Below, one piece after another: positions 15,865 to 16,089 of a DNA stretch of 16,089 nt. Under the pieces are notes generated by a model that saw nothing but the letters and a program-made list of their open reading frames with translations, was not told the origin of the DNA and searched no databases. Source of the stretch: Sva-07 sp964592115 (GTDB lineage: Bacteria > Actinomycetota > Acidimicrobiia > Acidimicrobiales > Ilumatobacteraceae); NCBI GenBank assembly GCA_964592115.1, contig CAZQCP010000064.1, positions 1 to 16,089 of the forward strand. The letters run 5' to 3'. Every line of letters starts with the position of its first letter. Within the stretch, counting starts at the first letter, position 1. The position numbers were made by a program, and so were the translations under genes.

Positions 15865-16089
15865 AGCGGCCGCCGGCCGGAACGATTCCGGAGGCGCCCG
15901 GCTCGTACCAGTTCAAGGACGGCGACGGGCGCGTCATCTACGTCGGCAAGGCGTCGAACCTTCGCCAGCGCCTGTCGAACTACTTCCAGTCGCCGCGCAA
16001 CCTGCACCCGCGCACGGCGCAGATGATGGAACGCGCCGAGTCGGTCGAGTGGACGATCGTGCGCAACGAGGTCGAGGCGCGGATGCTCG
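15861..16089 (+). CDS. uvrC: UvrABC system protein C, N-terminal part (3' truncated by window edge)
   Basis: These are the first 76 residues of the dual-incision nuclease of nucleotide excision repair. They cover the start of the GIY-YIG domain that makes the 3' incision. Key residues: GTIPEAPGSYQFKD (Tyr16), VIYVGKASNLRQR (Tyr27, Gly29, Lys30, Arg35, Arg37), SNYFQ, LHPRTAQM, and VRNEVEARML, whose Glu in the NEVEA motif is the metal-binding catalytic candidate. The start at 15861 fits the usual short N-terminus before APGTIP-like sequence in actinobacterial UvrC. The UVR, RNase-H-like and HhH domains lie beyond the window. Confidence 0.95.
   Translation, partial: MKRPPAGTIPEAPGSYQFKDGDGRVIYVGKASNLRQRLSNYFQSPRNLHPRTAQMMERAESVEWTIVRNEVEARML

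Overview
The window is high-GC chromosomal DNA with a strong third-codon-position GC bias. It carries an actinobacterial-type 2-oxoglutarate decarboxylase/dehydrogenase E1 (Kgd-like), a UvrD2-like helicase with a C-terminal HRDC domain, a DUF559/AbiEi-like protein and LexA boxes of the CGAAC-N4-GTTCG class. Together these point to an actinobacterium. The lysine/alanine-rich histone-H1-like tail and the gene mix would fit an Acidimicrobiia/Ilumatobacter-like lineage, but that is a guess. The sequence comes from a draft scaffold, because a run of exactly 100 N sits at 14706-14805.

Layout: the 3' part of kgd (+, 2-1432); a HAD hydrolase (-, 1467-2087); a NYN-nuclease/S1/H1-tail fusion (+, 2213-3787) overlapped by one base by exodeoxyribonuclease III (+, 3787-4560); uvrD2 (-, 4641-6578); uvrB (+, 6794-8890); a CNNM/CorC-HlyC membrane protein (+, 9039-10322); uvrA (+, 10451-13393); a DUF559/AbiEi-like protein (-, 13516-14454); a tandem repeat array with an assembly gap (14541-14843); a rhomboid-fold protein lacking the catalytic residues (-, 14876-15799); and the 5' end of uvrC (+, 15861-end). 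Five of the eleven genes are DNA repair functions: the nucleotide excision repair set UvrA, UvrB and UvrC, plus UvrD2 and ExoIII. uvrB and uvrA each have a good LexA (SOS) box just upstream. Many genes start only 6-10 nt after a TAnnnT -10 hexamer, which suggests widespread leaderless transcription.

The most unusual content is between the genes. Three separate intergenic loci (6634-6736, 13412-13514, 14541-14843) carry imperfect palindromes of exactly 41 bp with outer arms CGATGAG/CTCATCG, spaced at exactly 62 bp (41 + 21). The core sequence is shared within a locus but differs between loci. Even so, the pattern of paired and mismatched positions (7 bp stem, 1x1 mismatch, TT/AA, 2x2 mismatch, inner stem) is kept. 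Two further loci (4602-4652, 10343-10391) hold longer single palindromes with symmetrical internal mismatches. One pair lies in a divergent promoter region, so these cannot all be terminators. They look like a REP/BIME- or MITE-like family, or a DNA/RNA structural element, that I do not recognise.
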